From contig CBDCAI010000004.1 in the NCBI GenBank assembly GCA_965213845.1, forward strand, positions 1,426,001 to 1,490,000: a stretch of 64,000 nucleotides of DNA, given 5' to 3'. Every line of letters begins with the position of its first letter. The first letter of the stretch is position 1. The position numbers were made by a program, and so were the translations under genes. This DNA comes from JBBROS01 sp965213845 (GTDB lineage: Bacteria > Pseudomonadota > Alphaproteobacteria > Acetobacterales > Acetobacteraceae). The notes under the pieces were generated by a model. That model searched no databases, was not told where the DNA came from, and saw nothing but the letters and a program-made list of their open reading frames with translations. Shown piece by piece: positions 41,881 to 49,895 of the stretch.

Positions 41881-42372
41881 TCAGCCGGGGTGCAGGGCGC
41901 GTTCGATGGCGGCCCGAAGGCGCGGGGCCTCGGGGGTGGTCAGGCTGGTGAACCATTGCACGAGGCGGCCGTCGCGGCCGATGACGTATTTGTAGAAGTT
42001 CCAGCGCGGGCGGCCCAGCGGTCCGGCCTGGGCGGCGAGCCAGCGGAACAGCGGCGTGGCGGCCGCGCCCTTCACATGCGTCGTCGCGGCGATGGGGAAG
42101 GTGGCGCCGAAGCGGCGGTCGCAGACCTCGAGCGTGTCGGCGGCGTTGGCGTGCTCCTGCCCGCCGAAGTCGGCCGAGGGGATGGCCAGCACGCGCAGGC
42201 CCTGCGGCGCGTAGCGTTCGTGCAGGCGCTGCAGCCCGGCGTATTGGCCGGTGAAGCCGCACAACGAGGCGGTGTTGACGACGAGCAGGGGGGTGCCGGG
42301 CGCGACGTCGATGGGGCCGCCACGCAGGCCGGGGATGGTGAGGGTGGGGATGGTGAGGATGGTGGCGGTCAT
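41881..42372 (-). CDS. Glutathione peroxidase family protein (Cys type)
   Basis: 163 residues, thioredoxin fold. The catalytic tetrad is visible: Cys in NTASLCGFTGQYAGLQ (near 38), Gln in FGGQEHAN (near 72), and Trp/Asn in PRWNFYKYVIG (near 125). Cys replaces the selenocysteine of animal enzymes. It reduces peroxides with thioredoxin or glutathione in the cytosol or periplasm; no signal peptide is present. ATGA overlap with the xanthine-dehydrogenase-type gene puts it in the same transcript, where it may protect the radical SAM or molybdenum enzyme (inference). Confidence 0.9.
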   Translation of the reverse strand: MTATILTIPTLTIPGLRGGPIDVAPGTPLLVVNTASLCGFTGQYAGLQRLHERYAPQGLRVLAIPSADFGGQEHANAADTLEVCDRRFGATFPIAATTHVKGAAATPLFRWLAAQAGPLGRPRWNFYKYVIGRDGRLVQWFTSLTTPEAPRLRAAIERALHPG

Positions 42373-44708
42373 CGGGCGAGCGCCTGCCACAGGCGGTGGG
42401 GGGTGGCGGGCATGTCGAGGTGGGTGACGCCCCGGGGGCGGATGGCGTCCATGACCGCGTTCATCATGGTCGGCAGCGCGCCGGTGGTGCCGGCCTCGCC
42501 TGCGCCCTTCACGCCGAGCGGGTTGTTCGGGGACGGCGTGACGATGGATTCGACGTGGACGACCGGCAGCATCTCGGCACGGGGCATCACGTAGTCCATG
42601 AAGCTGCCGGTCAGGAACTGACCGCTGTCGTCGTAGACGCCCAGCTCGCCCATGACCTGGCCGACGCCCTGCAGCATGCCGCCGGTGATCTGGCCCTCGA
42701 GCAGGGTGTGGTTGAGCACGGTGCCGCAATCGTCGACGGCGGTGTAGCGGAGGATGGCGAGGGTGCCGGTGGCCGGGTCGATCTCGACCTCGGCGACGTG
42801 CGCGCCGGAGGGGTAGGCGCGGCCGGCGGGCAGGGCGGTGGTGGTGTCCATGGGATGTGGGATGGGAGATGGGGACTGCCCGGGCGCGGCGTGGCGGCGC
42901 ACCAGGTCCAGGAAGCCGATGGCGCGGTCGGTGCCGACGATGCGGTATGCCCCGCCGGCGTATTCGAGGTCCGCCTCGGCCGCCTCGAGCGTGTCGGCCG
43001 CGAGGCGGCGACCTTTCTCGACGACCTCGAGCGCCGCGACGTGGCTGGCGGCGCCCGGGGAGAGCATGGAGCGGGAGGCGAATGCGCCGCCGCCCAGCAG
43101 GGCGGGCCCGTCCGGGTTGCTGCTGCTGAGGGTGACGGCCTCGGGCGGCAGGCCCAGCACGCGGGCGACGATCTCGGGGAAGACGGTCTCGTGCCCCTGG
43201 CCGGAGTTGCCCGTCACGTTGTGGATGGTGACCTCGTCGTCGGGCCCGAAGGTGATCGCGACCTCGTCCTTCGGCACGACGCCGCCCGAGGGCTCGACGA
43301 AGAGGGCAAGGCCGATGCCGCGCAGCAGGCCGTTTGCGGCGGAGTGGGCCCGGCGCGCGGGGAAGCCGTGCCAGTCGGCGGCCACGGCGGCGCGTTCCAG
43401 CAAAGCGGGGTACTGGCCGCTGTCGTAGGTGGCGGCCATGGGGCCGCCGGTCGGCAGGGTGTAGGGGAAGGCCTCGGGCGGCAGGGCGTTGCGGCGGCGG
43501 ATCTCGAGCCGATCGAGGCCCAGCTGGGCGGCGGCCTCGTCGACCAGGCGCTCGACCGCATAGGCCATGTCGGGGCGGCCCGCGCCGCGGTAGGCGGTGA
43601 TGGGGATGGTGTTGGTGAAGGCCAGGCGGTGGCGGCCATGGACGTGCGGGATGCGGTAGCAGCCGGTGCACATCATGGCCGGGTTCAGGGTGTTGATCAG
43701 CGGTCCGGTGGCGACGGGGTATGCGCCGAGGTCGGCGGTCCAGGCGTGGCGGATGGCGAGGAAGGTGCCGTGCGCATCGAGCGCGAGCTCGGCTGTCATC
43801 TGCAGGCCGCGGCCATGATAGTCGCTGAGGAAGGTCTCGGAGCGGCTGGCGACCCAGCGGACCGGGCTTCCCACACGGCGGGCGGCGAGGGCGAGGGCGG
43901 CGTGCTCGGGGTAGGCGGGGCCGCGGATGCCGAAGCCGCCGCCGACGTCCCTGGCGTGGACGCGGATATGGGCGGGGTCGATCCCGGTGAGGCCGGCGAG
44001 GCTGTCGCGCAGGGCGTTCATGCCCTGGGTGCCGGTGTACAGGTCGAGCGTGTCGCCGGTCCAGGCGGCCAGGGCGGATTTGGGCTCCATGGGGTTGCCG
44101 ACGACGCGGTCGCTGGTGAGCGTGAGGCGGACGGTGTGGGCGGCGGCGGCGAACGCGGCGGTGGTGGCGGCCTCGTCGCCGTATTCGTAGTCGAAGGCCA
44201 GGTTGCCGGGGGCGGCCTCGTGGATCTCGGGGGCGCCGGGTCGGAGCGCGCTGGCGGGGTGGAGGACGGGGGGAAGGTCGTCGTAGTCGATCAGGACGAG
44301 CTCGGCGGCGTCCTGCGCCTGGGCGAGGGTGTCCGCGACCACGAGGGCGACGGGTTCGCCGACGAAGCGGACGCGCCCGGTGGCGAGCGCGGGGCGGGGC
44401 GGGGTGCGGAGGGGTTCGTCGTGGCGGCCCTTGTAGGGCAGCAGGGTCTGGATGCGGTGATAGCCGGCGGCTGCGGTGTCGGCGCCGAGCAGGACCAGGT
44501 GGACCCCGGGGGCGGCTGCGGCCTCATGGGTGTCGATGGCGCGGATCGTGGCGTGGGCACGGTCGGCGCGGACGAAGACGGCGTGGCGCTGACCGGGCAG
44601 AGCGACGTCCGCGGTGTACTGCCCGGCGCCGGTGAGCAGGCGCCGGTCTTCGCGGCGGCCGCGGAAGGGGGGGGACAAGGGCGGTCTCCGGAGTGTTGCA
44701 GGCGGCAT
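42369..44708 (-). CDS. Xanthine dehydrogenase/CO dehydrogenase-type molybdopterin-binding subunit
   Basis: 779 residues, the length of a CoxL-type large subunit. Domain 1 (about 15-135, REDRRLLTGAGQYTADV) and the two molybdopterin-binding regions follow, with DVGGGFGIRGPAYPEHAALALA, TAYRGAGRPDMAYAVERL, GNSGQGHETVFPEIVA and the catalytic-type Glu in LGVKGAGEAGTTGALP near the end. The CO-dehydrogenase Cys-Ser-Arg loop is not seen, so this is an aldehyde/aromatic hydroxylase-type enzyme. Partner FAD and 2Fe-2S subunits are not encoded nearby, which is unusual. Substrate unknown. Confidence 0.92.
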   Translation of the reverse strand: MPPATLRRPPLSPPFRGRREDRRLLTGAGQYTADVALPGQRHAVFVRADRAHATIRAIDTHEAAAAPGVHLVLLGADTAAAGYHRIQTLLPYKGRHDEPLRTPPRPALATGRVRFVGEPVALVVADTLAQAQDAAELVLIDYDDLPPVLHPASALRPGAPEIHEAAPGNLAFDYEYGDEAATTAAFAAAAHTVRLTLTSDRVVGNPMEPKSALAAWTGDTLDLYTGTQGMNALRDSLAGLTGIDPAHIRVHARDVGGGFGIRGPAYPEHAALALAARRVGSPVRWVASRSETFLSDYHGRGLQMTAELALDAHGTFLAIRHAWTADLGAYPVATGPLINTLNPAMMCTGCYRIPHVHGRHRLAFTNTIPITAYRGAGRPDMAYAVERLVDEAAAQLGLDRLEIRRRNALPPEAFPYTLPTGGPMAATYDSGQYPALLERAAVAADWHGFPARRAHSAANGLLRGIGLALFVEPSGGVVPKDEVAITFGPDDEVTIHNVTGNSGQGHETVFPEIVARVLGLPPEAVTLSSSNPDGPALLGGGAFASRSMLSPGAASHVAALEVVEKGRRLAADTLEAAEADLEYAGGAYRIVGTDRAIGFLDLVRRHAAPGQSPSPIPHPMDTTTALPAGRAYPSGAHVAEVEIDPATGTLAILRYTAVDDCGTVLNHTLLEGQITGGMLQGVGQVMGELGVYDDSGQFLTGSFMDYVMPRAEMLPVVHVESIVTPSPNNPLGVKGAGEAGTTGALPTMMNAVMDAIRPRGVTHLDMPATPHRLWQALAR

Positions 44709-44729
44709 ATTGGGTCGCGGCGGAGAAGG

Positions 44730-45221
44730 TCAGCGGGCGGGTTGTGCCGGTTGTTTCGGCGCCTCGTCCAGCGTGACGCGCACGACGTCGCGGACGCTTC
44801 GGCCCAGGCGGTGGTCGGCGGGGATGATGGCGCGCGGGTGCGGGAGGGGTTGGCCGTCCATGCGGATGGCGAGGATGGCGGGCTTGGCTTCGAACTCGGG
44901 GGAGAGCTCGCCGGCGGCGAGGATGGCGACGTAGCCGTCGGCGCCCTGCAGGCGGATGGTCTGGCGAACGGCGTCGCCGTGGCGGGCCGGGTCGATCAGG
45001 TGGGCGGCTTCGAGGACGGTCCAGAGCAGGGGGCCCTCGAAGCGGTGGAGCGCGGGCGGGTTGCCGAAGGTGAGGGTGGCCGCGGCGGCCGGCAGGGGGG
45101 CGAGATCGAGCGAGGCGGGAGGGGTGTCGGTGCGGGACGCCTCGATGGTCAGGGTTTGGGCGCGCACGGGTTGGGTGTGGACCAGCGCCAGGAGGAGGGC
45201 GGCGGCGAGCATGCGGGTCAT
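44730..45221 (-). CDS. Exported SUOX-like small protein (molybdopterin oxidoreductase fold remnant)
   Basis: 163 residues. MTRMLAAALLLALVHTQPVRA is a Sec signal. The mature part, FEGPLLWTVLEAAHLIDP, then LQGADGYVAILAAGELSPEF and IIPADHRLGRSVRDVVRVTL, resembles the trimmed sulfite-oxidase-like domains found in short periplasmic proteins that are often annotated molybdopterin-dependent. The cofactor Cys of true sulfite oxidases is absent, so it is probably a binding rather than a catalytic protein. Its ATG overlaps the MFS gene stop. Confidence 0.7.
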   Translation of the reverse strand: MTRMLAAALLLALVHTQPVRAQTLTIEASRTDTPPASLDLAPLPAAAATLTFGNPPALHRFEGPLLWTVLEAAHLIDPARHGDAVRQTIRLQGADGYVAILAAGELSPEFEAKPAILAIRMDGQPLPHPRAIIPADHRLGRSVRDVVRVTLDEAPKQPAQPAR

Positions 45222-46630
45222 GGGGCGGTGGCCGGGTGCAGCAGGGGCGTGGGCTCTGCGGCGACATCCTCGAGGCGGCGGCCGGCGGGTTCGACGCCGA
45301 TGGTCAGCACGGTGACGATCAGCAGCGCGAGGAGGAAGATCATGAGCAGCAGGACGCCGCCGACGCCGTAGGTGGTGAACAGCGGCAGGACGACGAAGGG
45401 GGTGAGCACCGTCGCGCCGCGGCCGAAGGTGTTGCAGATGCCGGATGCGCGCAGGCGGACCTCGGTCGGGAACAGCTCGGGGATGTAGACGCCGAACAGG
45501 ATGGCCACCATGACGTAGATGGGGATGGTGAGCGCGAGGCCGACGAGGGGCAGCAGCACCGGGTCGTGCACGAAGGGGTAGATGGCGCCGAAGACGATGC
45601 TGAGGCCGGCGGCGATGGTGAGGGTGGGGCGGCGGCCCCAGCGGTCGACGGTGAGCGCGCCGATCAGGGCGCCGATGGGTGCGCCGAGCGCCATGACGAG
45701 GCCGTAGCCGAACGAGGTGGCGATCGAGAGGCCCTGCTTGGCGAAGAAGGTCGGCAACCAGGTGATGAACCCGTAGACCAGCGTGTTGATGACGATGAGC
45801 GCGATGCAGCCGAGCACCATGCGCGACAGCAGCGGCGGCTGGAACAGGGTGGCGAGTGCCCGGGACGGTGCGGGGCCGGTGGAGAGGATGGGGGGCGGCA
45901 GCGGGTTGCCGGCTGCGACCTCCGTCTCGATGGCGGCGACGAGGGCCTCGGCCTCCGCGGTGCGGCCGACGGATTCGAGCCAGCGCGGGCTCTCGGGCAG
46001 GGCCTTGCGGTAGTACCAGACGATCAGCGCGCCGACGCCGCCGATGACGAACAGGGCGCGCCAGGCGAGCTCCGGGTGGCCGAGGCTGCCGGCGGCGGCG
46101 GAGACGAGCCAGGCGACGAGGGCCGAGACGGGCAGGCCGGTGACGACGAAGACGGCGACGAGGCCCAGGTAGCGGCCGCGGCTGGTGGGCGGCACGAACT
46201 CCGTCATGGTGGAGTAGCCGACGACGTTCTCGGCGCCGAGGCCCACGCCCATGACGAAGCGGAGCAGGATGAGGACGGACATGTCGGGCGCCGCGGCGGC
46301 CAGGAGGGAGGCGATGCCGAAGACGGCCAGGTTGGCCTGGTAGGTGAAGCGGCGGCCGTAGCGGTCGCCGAGGAAGCCGGTGAGCAGCGAGCCCGCCATC
46401 ATGCCGAGGAAGGTGAACGAGACGAAGCTGCCGGCCTGCGGCAGGGTGGCGAAACCGGAGCGGATGGTGGTGCCGAGGACGGCTGCGCCGAGATAGATGT
46501 CGAAGCCGTCGAAGAACATGCCGAGGCCGATGAGGCGCAGGACGCGATGGTGGAATCGGGACAGCGGAAGGCGGTCGAGCCGGGGGCCCGTGTTCACGGC
46601 CATCGTCGTGCCGGTGCTGAAGGTCGCCAC
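45218..46630 (-). CDS. MFS transporter (sugar/aromatic-acid:H+ symporter type)
   Basis: 470 residues with 12 helices. GTG 46630 is favoured by AGAGG eight bases before it; ATG 46603 has no ribosome site. Family motifs: GDRYGRRFTYQ after helix 2, LRFVMGVGLGAENVV in helix 4-5, LPESPRWLESVGR before the central loop, DRWGRRPTL in the second half and IPELFPTEVRLRASGI, as in the AAHS/SP sugar-acid porters. First gene of the long minus-strand run; probably brings in the substrate of the molybdenum enzyme (inference). Divergent from the hydrolase gene. Confidence 0.92.
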   Translation of the reverse strand: MATFSTGTTMAVNTGPRLDRLPLSRFHHRVLRLIGLGMFFDGFDIYLGAAVLGTTIRSGFATLPQAGSFVSFTFLGMMAGSLLTGFLGDRYGRRFTYQANLAVFGIASLLAAAAPDMSVLILLRFVMGVGLGAENVVGYSTMTEFVPPTSRGRYLGLVAVFVVTGLPVSALVAWLVSAAAGSLGHPELAWRALFVIGGVGALIVWYYRKALPESPRWLESVGRTAEAEALVAAIETEVAAGNPLPPPILSTGPAPSRALATLFQPPLLSRMVLGCIALIVINTLVYGFITWLPTFFAKQGLSIATSFGYGLVMALGAPIGALIGALTVDRWGRRPTLTIAAGLSIVFGAIYPFVHDPVLLPLVGLALTIPIYVMVAILFGVYIPELFPTEVRLRASGICNTFGRGATVLTPFVVLPLFTTYGVGGVLLLMIFLLALLIVTVLTIGVEPAGRRLEDVAAEPTPLLHPATAP

Positions 46631-46745
46631 TGATTTGCCTCTGGCTTCGTTCGGTGCAGGATCGCGCGCGGCTCGCGGCGGCGTCAACCGGCGGCACCGG
46701 CCGGCGGCATCAACCCCTTGGGGAACCGGGGCAAAGGGAGGTTCG

Positions 46746-47519
46746 ATGATCCAGCGGATTTCGGGGTTGCAGGCGCGGGTCATGGGGGCGGGGCCGACGG
46801 TCTGGCTGCTGCATTCGCTGCTGGCGGATGCGGGGAGCTGCCTGCCGCTGGCCGTGGCGCTGGCCGGGACGCACCGTGTCGTGCTGCCGGAGCTGCCGGG
46901 ATTCGGCGGCTCGGCCCCGGCGGCGGACCTGCCGGATGCGGCGGCGCTCGTGGCGGCGGCCATGGCGGAGGACATGGCGGCAACCGGGCAGCCGGCGATC
47001 CTGCTGGGCAACGGCTATGGCAGCTTCGTGGCGCTGCTGGTGGCGTTGCGGCACTCGGCGGTGGTGCGGTGCCTGGTGCTGGCCGGGACGGGGGCGCGGT
47101 TCAGCGAGCCGGGCCGGGCGGCGTTCCGGGCGATGGCGGCGGGTGCGGCGGCGAAGGGGCTGGAGGGGATCGCGGACGTGGCGATGCGCCGGCTGTTCTC
47201 GCCGTCGTTCCAGAAGGCGAACCCGGCGCTGCTGGCGGAGCGGCGCCTCGGCTTCCTGGCCACAGACCCCGGCGTGTTCGCACAGGCCTGCGCGGACCTG
47301 GCTGCGCTCGACCTGGTGGACGAGATCGCGGCGCTGCAGGTGCCCACGCTGATATTGGTGGGCGAGGGCGACGAGGCGACGCCGCCGGCGATGGCGCGGG
47401 AACTCGCGGCGCTGGTGCCGACGGCGACGTTCGAGGCGCTGGACGGCCTGGCCCATGTGCCGCAGCTGCAGGACACGGTGCGCTTCCACGCGGTCATCGC
47501 CGACTTCATCTCGGGATAA
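46746..47519 (+). CDS. Alpha/beta-hydrolase fold protein with altered nucleophile elbow
   Basis: 257 residues from ATG 46746 with GAGG upstream. The fold is complete: VWLLHSLLADAGSCLPLA oxyanion region, LPELPGFGGSAP, acid in LVGEGDEATPP and His in LDGLAHVPQLQ. The nucleophile elbow, normally G-x-S-x-G, reads GNGYGSF with Gly90 in the Ser position (codon GGC at 47013). A Ser three residues on is at the wrong place. So the protein may be non-hydrolytic or use another mechanism. Divergent from the MFS gene. Confidence 0.85.
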   Translation: MIQRISGLQARVMGAGPTVWLLHSLLADAGSCLPLAVALAGTHRVVLPELPGFGGSAPAADLPDAAALVAAAMAEDMAATGQPAILLGNGYGSFVALLVALRHSAVVRCLVLAGTGARFSEPGRAAFRAMAAGAAAKGLEGIADVAMRRLFSPSFQKANPALLAERRLGFLATDPGVFAQACADLAALDLVDEIAALQVPTLILVGEGDEATPPAMARELAALVPTATFEALDGLAHVPQLQDTVRFHAVIADFISG

Positions 47520-47565
47520 CCGGCGCGGCGCCTGTGCCGCATCATGCGCTTGATTTGAACCGGGT

Positions 47566-48210
47566 TCAGCCGGCTTTGCGTTCCACACCGACGGGCAGGG
47601 CGGCCAGGCGGGCCATCTCGCCCCGGTGCAGGTGGGCGGGGTCGGCGAGGGTGGCCTCGGCGAGCGGCAGGGCGTCGACGCCCCAGAACAGGTCGGTGCC
47701 GACGGCCAGGGTCGGGACCCCGAAGACGCCGGCGGCGATGGCCTGGTCGGTCCAGTGGCGCAGGCGGGCCTTGGCGGCGGCGTCGGGCGTGGCGGGGGTG
47801 CCGAGGCGATCGGCGAGGACGGCGAGCTCGGCCGGGTCGGAGGGGTCGCGGCCTTCGGCCCAGACGAAGTCGAAGGTGGTGCGGATGGCGGGCCGGGCGG
47901 GGCCGGCGTCGTCGCCGGTGGCGGCGAGGAGCCGCAGCGCCTCGAGCGACCGGAAGGGATGGCGGGGCGGGAAGCGGAACGGCAGGCCGGCGGCGTCGGC
48001 CAGGTGCTGGCACAGGCGGTAGGTGTGGATGCGCTTGGGGGCGATTTCCGCCGGGCCACGCTGACCCCAATGGGCCAGGACCGCGCCCAGGACGATGGGC
48101 CGCCACGCGATCGGGTGCGTGCGGGCCAGACGCTCGATCCGGGGCAGCGCGAGGTAGGCAAAGGGCGAGATCGGGTCGAGGTACCAGGTGAGCGGGGCGG
48201 GCGCGGTCAT
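47566..48210 (-). CDS. 2-hydroxychromene-2-carboxylate isomerase-like (DsbA/kappa-GST fold)
   Basis: 214 residues. TWYLDPISPFAYLALPRIER at the start has the Ser-Pro active-site turn of HCCA isomerases instead of the CxxC of DsbA. GVFGVPTLAVGTDLFWGVD near the C-terminus is the cis-Pro glutathione-binding loop of the kappa-GST group. The family isomerises naphthalene-pathway intermediates with glutathione, but many members have other roles. Single gene, convergent with the hydrolase. Confidence 0.88.
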   Translation of the reverse strand: MTAPAPLTWYLDPISPFAYLALPRIERLARTHPIAWRPIVLGAVLAHWGQRGPAEIAPKRIHTYRLCQHLADAAGLPFRFPPRHPFRSLEALRLLAATGDDAGPARPAIRTTFDFVWAEGRDPSDPAELAVLADRLGTPATPDAAAKARLRHWTDQAIAAGVFGVPTLAVGTDLFWGVDALPLAEATLADPAHLHRGEMARLAALPVGVERKAG

Positions 48211-48289
48211 GGGTCGGTTGTCCAGAGGGGTCGGGCGATCACGAGTTGGGTGAGGTTGGGCAAAAGCGCAGATTGACGCGCTTTTCGAT

Positions 48290-48314
48290 GGAACGCCAAG
48301 GCGGATGTCGCGTC
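48290..48314 (+). promoter_or_regulatory. Candidate EcfG-type (general stress) promoter
   Basis: GGAAC at 48290-48294 is followed by exactly 16 bp and CGTC at 48311-48314. The consensus for the alphaproteobacterial general-stress sigma factor EcfG is GGAAC-N16/17-CGTT, so one base differs. It lies 75 bp before the small exported protein and upstream of a YsnF/DUF2382 stress-type gene. Confidence 0.5.
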
Positions 48315-48389
48315 TGAACACCGCAGCCCGGCAGCCGGACCGCCTTGGCCTGTTCCGGGCATTGTCACACTATCAGGAGTTTCGCAGAC

Positions 48390-48833
48390 ATGAACAAGTT
48401 CGCCATCGGTCTGGCCGCCGCCCTGGCCTCGACGGCCGCCGTCGCACAGACCCCGATGACCCCGACCCGCCCCGTCCCGGCGCCTGTCGTGACCACGACG
48501 CCCGGCGCGCCGGTGCCGGCCGCCCCGGGCGTGAACACCAGCACCGGGACTTCGGCCAGCGCCCCGATGGTGGGCCGCAACACGGGCACCGCAGCGGCGG
48601 CGGGCGACCGCAACCAGGCGGTCGCGACGACCTCGGCCAACGCGCCGCAGCCGGCGCGGGGCCACACCTCGTTCACGATGGGCGAGGCGCGGCGGCGGCT
48701 GACGAAGGCCGGCTACACGACAGTGGCCGACCTCAAGAAGGACGGGAACGGCGTGTGGCGCGGCACCGGGATGAAGGACGGCGCCTCGACGGGCGTGTGG
48801 CTCGATTACAAGGGCAACATGGGTCAGCAGTAA
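48390..48833 (+). CDS. Small exported protein, stress-linked hypothetical
   Basis: 147 residues. AGGAG at 48375-48379 precedes the ATG. MNKFAIGLAAALASTAAVAQ is a signal peptide. A Pro/Thr/Ala-rich low-complexity stretch (about 20-90) leads to a compact C-terminal domain, SFTMGEARRRLTKAGYTTV plus WRGTGMKDGASTGVWLDYKG, reminiscent of PepSY-like periplasmic domains. Function unknown. It probably shares the candidate EcfG promoter with the DUF2382 gene 44 bp downstream. Confidence 0.75.
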   Translation: MNKFAIGLAAALASTAAVAQTPMTPTRPVPAPVVTTTPGAPVPAAPGVNTSTGTSASAPMVGRNTGTAAAAGDRNQAVATTSANAPQPARGHTSFTMGEARRRLTKAGYTTVADLKKDGNGVWRGTGMKDGASTGVWLDYKGNMGQQ

Positions 48834-48877
48834 CGGTCGGCGTCGACCAAGGGACAACCAAGCACTAGGAGACTTAC

Positions 48878-49840
48878 ATGCGTTTGATCACCCACACCTA
48901 CGACACCTACGACGAAGCCGTCCGCGCCGTGACCGCCCTCGAGGCGTCCGGCGTCCCGCATGAGGACATCAGCCTGGTGTCCGGCGACGAGGAGCGGGCG
49001 GTTGCGCCGACGCTCGATGCGGCGCCGGTGGACCATGGTGCAGCGGCCGGCACGGGTGCGTCGATCGGCACCGTGCTCGGCGGCGGCGCCGGGTTGCTGG
49101 CCGGCATCGGCGCGTTGGCCATTCCCGGGATCGGGCCGCTCGTTGCGGCGGGGTGGCTGATCGCCGCCGTGACCGGGGCGGGCGTGGGCGCGGCGGCGGG
49201 CGGCCTGGTGGGGTCGTTGACCGGTGCCGGCGTGACCGAGGCTGACGCCAAGACCTATGCCGACCATGTCGGACGCGGCGGCACGCTGGTGACGGTCCGG
49301 GCGAGCACCGAGATGGAGAGCGACGTCGAGTACGTGCTGGAGCACGGCAAGGTCAAGACGCACGAGTTTGCGGCTCCGCTGACGTCGGCCCCGGCGGTCG
49401 ACATGATGGGCACGGCGCCGGTGGCACCCGTGGGGGCGGCGGCCGACACGATCAAGGTCCTGAAGGAAGACCTGGTCGTCGGCAAGCGCGAGGTCGAGGC
49501 GGGCGCGATCAAGGTGACGTCGCGGGTCGTGGAGCGGCCGGTGACCGAGCAGGTGAGCCTGCACGAGGAGCGGGTGACGATCGAGCGGCGCCCCGTCAGC
49601 TACGCGCTGAGCGGTGCGGCGGCCGAGGCGTTCCGCGAGCGGACGCTGTCGGCGACCGCACGGTCCGAGGAGGCCGTCGTGGGCAAGGATGTCCGCGTCG
49701 TCGAGGAGATCGGCCTGAACAAGCAGGCCACCGACCGGGTCGAGACGGTGCACGACACGGTGCGCGAGACCAAGGTGGACATCGATGAGCTTCCGGGCAC
49801 GGTCCGCCCGGTCGGCTATACCGACACGACGAAGATCTAA
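48878..49840 (+). CDS. YsnF/AvaK (DUF2382) domain general-stress-type protein
   Basis: 320 residues, AGGAG before the ATG. Residues ~1-150 form a GsiB/17M-type region: an N-terminal alpha/beta segment (THTYDTYDEAVRAVTALEASG) and glycine-rich hydrophobic stretches resembling a membrane-associated hairpin (TVLGGGAGLLAGIGALAIPG). Residues ~190-305 are DUF2382: TIKVLKEDLVVGKREVEAGA, VVERPVTEQVSLHEERVTIE and VVGKDVRVVEEIGLNKQ. Such proteins accumulate under desiccation, salt or oxidative stress; mechanism unknown. Followed by a strong hairpin terminator. Confidence 0.88.
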   Translation: MRLITHTYDTYDEAVRAVTALEASGVPHEDISLVSGDEERAVAPTLDAAPVDHGAAAGTGASIGTVLGGGAGLLAGIGALAIPGIGPLVAAGWLIAAVTGAGVGAAAGGLVGSLTGAGVTEADAKTYADHVGRGGTLVTVRASTEMESDVEYVLEHGKVKTHEFAAPLTSAPAVDMMGTAPVAPVGAAADTIKVLKEDLVVGKREVEAGAIKVTSRVVERPVTEQVSLHEERVTIERRPVSYALSGAAAEAFRERTLSATARSEEAVVGKDVRVVEEIGLNKQATDRVETVHDTVRETKVDIDELPGTVRPVGYTDTTKI

Positions 49841-49848
49841 CGACCGTT

Positions 49849-49879
49849 GCAGGAGCCGGGGCGATGTCCCGGCTCCTGC
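49849..49879. terminator. Bidirectional hairpin terminator
   Basis: GCAGGAGCCGGG (49849-49860) and CCCGGCTCCTGC (49868-49879) form a perfect 12-bp stem with a 7-nt loop, followed by TTCC. It sits between two convergent stop codons. Confidence 0.75.
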
Positions 49880-49895
49880 TTCCCTGCCCGCGTTT

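Noticed and set aside
45218..47011. Upstream start at 47011 for the MFS transporter
   Set aside because: It would overlap the divergent hydrolase gene and adds a low-complexity leader; a ribosome site supports GTG 46630.
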